Source of the DNA: CAIYEO01 sp037139575
GTDB lineage: Bacteria > Patescibacteriota > Saccharimonadia > Saccharimonadales > UBA4665
Direction of reading: 5' to 3'
Assembly: GCA_037139575.1 (NCBI GenBank)
Contig: JBAXGD010000021.1
Location: 1 to 6,475, forward strand
Length of the DNA: 6,475 nt
The notes beneath the pieces are model-generated. The model was not told where the DNA came from. It worked only from the letters and a program-made list of their open reading frames with translations, and ran no database searches. The position numbers and the translations under genes were made by a program. The stretch's first letter is position 1, and the number at the start of each line of letters is the position of its first letter. This document shows, in pieces, positions 4,599-6,475 of the stretch.

Positions 4599-4982
4599 AT
4601 GCTAAATTTTATTAAGCCAGTTTATGCACATTGTGATTTGCCCTGTGGAGTCTATGACCCGATTCAGGCACGTATTGAAGCAGAGTCAGTGCTTAATATC
4701 CAGAAAAAATATCCAGATTTACACGACGAAGATAAAATAAGGGCCATATTCATCAAAGAACAGAGAGCCGATCTTGTTAAGCAGCATCTTTGGATTCTTT
4801 GGACAGACTATTTCAAGCCAGAGCATGTAGAAAAACACCCTAATATTCATGAACTATTATGGCAAACTACAAAGCAAGCTGGAGCTGTTAAGAAATCTGT
4901 AGATCCAGCAAGCGGCGAAAAGCTACTTTCTATGATTGATGAAATAACTGAAATATTCGCCGATACAAAAAAAGCCCAGTAA
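4599..4982 (+). CDS. sodN: Nickel superoxide dismutase precursor
   Basis: NiSOD converts superoxide to oxygen and hydrogen peroxide as a cytoplasmic homohexamer. The 127-residue precursor begins with a 10-residue leader MLNFIKPVYA, then the diagnostic nickel hook HCDLPCGVYDP (11-21). After cleavage His11 becomes the N-terminus. Nickel ligands are H11 (imidazole and amino group), C12 and C16, corresponding to mature H1, C2 and C6; Y19 matches Y9. E27 and R56 match the conserved E17 and R47 pair. The rest matches the four-helix NiSOD fold, with RIEAESV, KEQRADLVKQHLWILWTDYFKP (about 53-74) and DPASGEKLL near the end. Length and alignment are full-length; the leader is slightly shorter than the roughly 14 residues seen in actinobacteria. 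It is followed after 1 nt by sodX, the peptidase expected to free His11. Confidence 0.97.
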   Translation: MLNFIKPVYAHCDLPCGVYDPIQARIEAESVLNIQKKYPDLHDEDKIRAIFIKEQRADLVKQHLWILWTDYFKPEHVEKHPNIHELLWQTTKQAGAVKKSVDPASGEKLLSMIDEITEIFADTKKAQ

Positions 4983-4983
4983 A

Positions 4984-5292
4984 ATGCCTATTATTCGAAA
5001 AATATCTGGTAATTCAATGATGCCGCACCTAAGGCCTGGCAAATTAGTGTTAGCCCGTCGCTCCTCTAATTATGAAGCAGGAGACTTAATAATCTTTACT
5101 CACAACGGCTTAGAAAAAATTAAAAGAGTATCTTCTTTTATTGGAGATAGCTTTTACGTATTAGGAGATAATTTAGAAAATAGTACTGATTCTAGGGTTT
5201 TTGGAAATATCGATAAATCAGATATTCTGGGTAAAGTGATTTGGCCAATAAATAAAAATAAGGAGACTCATGAAAACATTTCAACCACTTAA
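4984..5292 (+). CDS. sodX: SodX-type S26-family peptidase, NiSOD maturation
   Basis: This is a 102-residue S26 (signal-peptidase-like) serine peptidase. The catalytic serine is S11 in SGNSMMPHLRPG, the general-base lysine K47 in LEKIKRVSS, and the GDN...DSRVFG box (G61-N63, D69-G74) closes the active site. It lacks the N-terminal membrane anchor of normal signal peptidases, which fits a soluble enzyme acting on a cytoplasmic substrate. In other bacteria sodX follows sodN and is needed to remove the NiSOD leader, exposing the nickel-binding histidine. Here the start codon lies 1 nt after the sodN stop, with no strong ribosome site, so translation is probably coupled. The last 23 nt overlap the deacetylase gene. 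Role is inferred from family and position; biochemistry is not shown by sequence alone. Confidence 0.93.
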   Translation: MPIIRKISGNSMMPHLRPGKLVLARRSSNYEAGDLIIFTHNGLEKIKRVSSFIGDSFYVLGDNLENSTDSRVFGNIDKSDILGKVIWPINKNKETHENISTT

Positions 5293-5995
5293 TCCAAAAA
5301 TTATACTTGGAGTAGCTGCTCACCCTGATGATTTAGAGTTCTCAATTGCAGGCAGTATTGCCAAATGGACTTCTATGGGCGCTAAAGCATATTACCTTAT
5401 TCTCACAGACGGAAGTAAGGGAACTGAGGACAGGAATGCCGATCCAAAAGAAATGACAAAGCTTCGTCGGCAGGAACAAAGAGACGCCGGTAAGATCATA
5501 GGTCTAAGCGATGTATTTTTTGAGGACTTTGAAGACGGAACTTTAGAGAATAGTCTTGAAGTTAAGAAAGCCATAGCTAGGATCATTAGAACAGTTAAGC
5601 CAGATACTGTTATGTGTATGGATCCGACCTTTATCTATTCAGCTGAGAGGGGCATGATTAATCATACTGACCACAGGGCTGGAGCAATGGCGACAATGGA
5701 TGCTGTTTACCCATTGGCACGAGATCATCTAAGTTTTCCTGAGCTTCTAAGGGATGAACATCTAGAACCCCACAAGGTCAGTACTCTACTTATGACTAAT
5801 TTCGAAAATCATAATTACGGAGAAGATGTCACAGATTACTTAGATGTTAAGCTAAGGGCATTAGCAGCTCATGCAAGCCAGATTCCTGACATAGAGCAAA
5901 GAAGTGACATGTTGAAGGGCTGGATGTCTAATATAGGCTCTAAATACGGAGTCAAGTACGCTGAAGCTTTTGTCCGGCTAGACATGAGTCTCTAA
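5270..5995 (+). CDS. PIG-L/LmbE-family zinc deacetylase
   Basis: The 241-residue protein has the PIG-L (LmbE-like) signatures. AHPDDLEF (17-24) supplies H18 and D21 as zinc ligands, with D20 as the probable catalytic base. The second motif, NHTDHRAG (131-138), supplies H135. TDGSKGTED (46-54) after the second strand is typical, and HASQ (201-204) is a late conserved site. Family members remove acetyl groups from N-acetylglucosamine-type sugars, including mycothiol and bacillithiol precursors (MshB, BshB) and glycolipids; the substrate here is unknown. The ATG has AAGGAG at 5260-5265, 4 nt upstream, and overlaps sodX by 23 nt, so it is probably co-transcribed with sodN-sodX. A link to low-molecular-weight thiols is a speculation from that context. 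It ends 3 nt before the stop of the opposite-strand gene. Confidence 0.9.
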   Translation: MKTFQPLNPKIILGVAAHPDDLEFSIAGSIAKWTSMGAKAYYLILTDGSKGTEDRNADPKEMTKLRRQEQRDAGKIIGLSDVFFEDFEDGTLENSLEVKKAIARIIRTVKPDTVMCMDPTFIYSAERGMINHTDHRAGAMATMDAVYPLARDHLSFPELLRDEHLEPHKVSTLLMTNFENHNYGEDVTDYLDVKLRALAAHASQIPDIEQRSDMLKGWMSNIGSKYGVKYAEAFVRLDMSL

Positions 5996-5997
5996 TT

Positions 5998-6007
5998 CCT
6001 AGCTAGG
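5998..6007. repeat. 10-bp palindrome at a convergent gene junction
   Basis: CCTAGCTAGG is a perfect 10-bp palindrome, starting 2 nt after the deacetylase stop and covering the stop of the opposite-strand gene (5999-6001). There is no loop and no T-run, so it is not a standard terminator. It may act as a small cruciform or be chance. Confidence 0.35.
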
Positions 6008-6415
6008 CTGTATATCCTTAATCTTGTAAGTTTCCATAAAAATATCTTCTAAGTTGTCTTTAAAATATTCTAGGGTTAGATTGTTTTGCGTAACTTCACC
6101 AAAAGCTTTGAGTATGGCAATCCTACCCAAACCAATTTTTTTAGCTCGGATTAGCTCCTCTTCCGGAACTCTTCTTAGGTATTTTAATGTTGGAATTTTC
6201 AAATCATTCCTAGCAATCGACAGCGAGCTTTTTATAATAGTCTTTTCTTCTCTATTTAGATTTGTTGCAAGAGATGTCCATTCATCATTTAGGCTATACC
6301 TAGGAATATGACTATTAGTTAGACTTATAGATATGTCTATTAACTTAGTTTGATCTGGCAATGAATCAGAACTAAGTATAATCTTATCCGCAACTGAACT
6401 ATATAATTTTTCCAT
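5999..6415 (-). CDS. Hypothetical protein with alpha-CTD-like helix-hairpin-helix
   Basis: I do not recognise this 138-residue protein. It has no signal peptide, membrane segment or cysteine pair, and is mixed in charge with many Leu, Ile, Lys and Glu. Residues about 66-105 (SIARNDLKIPTLKYL, then EEELIRAKKIG and GRIAILKAF) follow the pattern of the RNA polymerase alpha C-terminal domain. There, NxL...I.TL..L is followed by a EEEL..I/AKxxG..xL segment, a helix-hairpin-helix type fold. The N-terminal 60 residues, with the VADKIILSSDSLPD and NSHIPRYSLNDEW stretches, are unassigned. The start ATG has an extended -10 promoter about 23 nt upstream but no obvious Shine-Dalgarno (AAAGTTT precedes it). 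The 3' end converges on the deacetylase gene with a 3-nt gap. The coding call is good; the domain resemblance is by eye only. Confidence 0.7.
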   Translation of the reverse strand: MEKLYSSVADKIILSSDSLPDQTKLIDISISLTNSHIPRYSLNDEWTSLATNLNREEKTIIKSSLSIARNDLKIPTLKYLRRVPEEELIRAKKIGLGRIAILKAFGEVTQNNLTLEYFKDNLEDIFMETYKIKDIQPS

Positions 6416-6437
6416 AAACTTTACTTTTAAGAAATAT

Positions 6438-6446
6438 ATTATATCA
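6438..6446 (-). promoter_or_regulatory. Extended -10 promoter for the hypothetical gene
   Basis: On the minus strand the bases read TGATATAAT, an extended -10 (TG-N-TATAAT). Transcription would start near 6431 or lower, leaving a leader of about 15 nt before the ATG at 6415. No -35 box is clear, which is usual for extended -10 promoters. Confidence 0.65.
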
Positions 6447-6462
6447 TATGTATTTACACTTA

Positions 6463-6471
6463 TGCTATAAT
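6463..6471 (+). promoter_or_regulatory. Extended -10 promoter pointing out of the window
   Basis: TGCTATAAT (TG at 6463-6464, TATAAT at 6466-6471) is an extended -10 on the plus strand. It is back to back with the minus-strand promoter 16 nt away. A rightward gene probably begins past position 6475. Confidence 0.55.
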
Positions 6472-6475
6472 ATTA

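Overview
The window is about 6.5 kb of AT-rich, gene-dense bacterial chromosome. It reads as core translation and RNA-processing genes followed by a small accessory block. Proteins are compact, intergenic gaps are short, and TAA, TAG and TGA all act as stops (TGA ends rnc), so the code is the standard bacterial one. A short bL32 without a zinc ribbon, a KH protein and bS16 with long acidic tails, a short TrmD, and an rpsP-KH-trmD order without rimM or rplS suggest a reduced-genome lineage. My best guess is Patescibacteria/CPR, probably Candidatus Saccharibacteria. This is inferred from gene style and order, not from a marker-gene comparison.

Region 1 (1-2120, + strand): the 3' end of leuS, then a good promoter driving rpmF (bL32), nusB, a Nudix hydrolase and rnc (RNase III). 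The Nudix gene and rnc overlap by 14 nt. Region 2 (2117-3768): rpsP (bS16) has its own near-consensus promoter overlapping the rnc stop codon. An mntP-type manganese exporter gene lies on the opposite strand and overlaps the rpsP 3' end by 14 nt. After a divergent AT-rich promoter region comes a KhpA-like KH protein gene. Region 3 (3769-4558): a 139-nt non-coding stretch with a foldable segment and an intrinsic terminator, then trmD, whose likely promoter lies so close to its ATG that the mRNA may be leaderless.

Region 4 (4543-5995): a likely operon of sodN (nickel superoxide dismutase precursor, with the Ni-hook HCDLPCGVYDP after a 10-residue leader), sodX (small S26-family peptidase that should remove that leader) and a PIG-L/LmbE-type deacetylase. 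It has the strongest Shine-Dalgarno in the window. Region 5 (5999-6475): an unrecognised 138-aa protein gene on the minus strand, whose middle resembles the helix-hairpin-helix of the RNA polymerase alpha C-terminal domain. It is followed by back-to-back extended -10 promoters pointing left and right.

Together, regions 1-3 make ribosomal proteins (bL32, bS16), mature rRNA and tRNA (RNase III, TrmD, probably the KH chaperone) and support antitermination (NusB). The flanking mntP and sodN-sodX genes bear on metal balance and superoxide defence. No tRNA, rRNA, CRISPR, insertion sequence or prophage gene was seen, and no gene-free stretch exceeds 300 nt.
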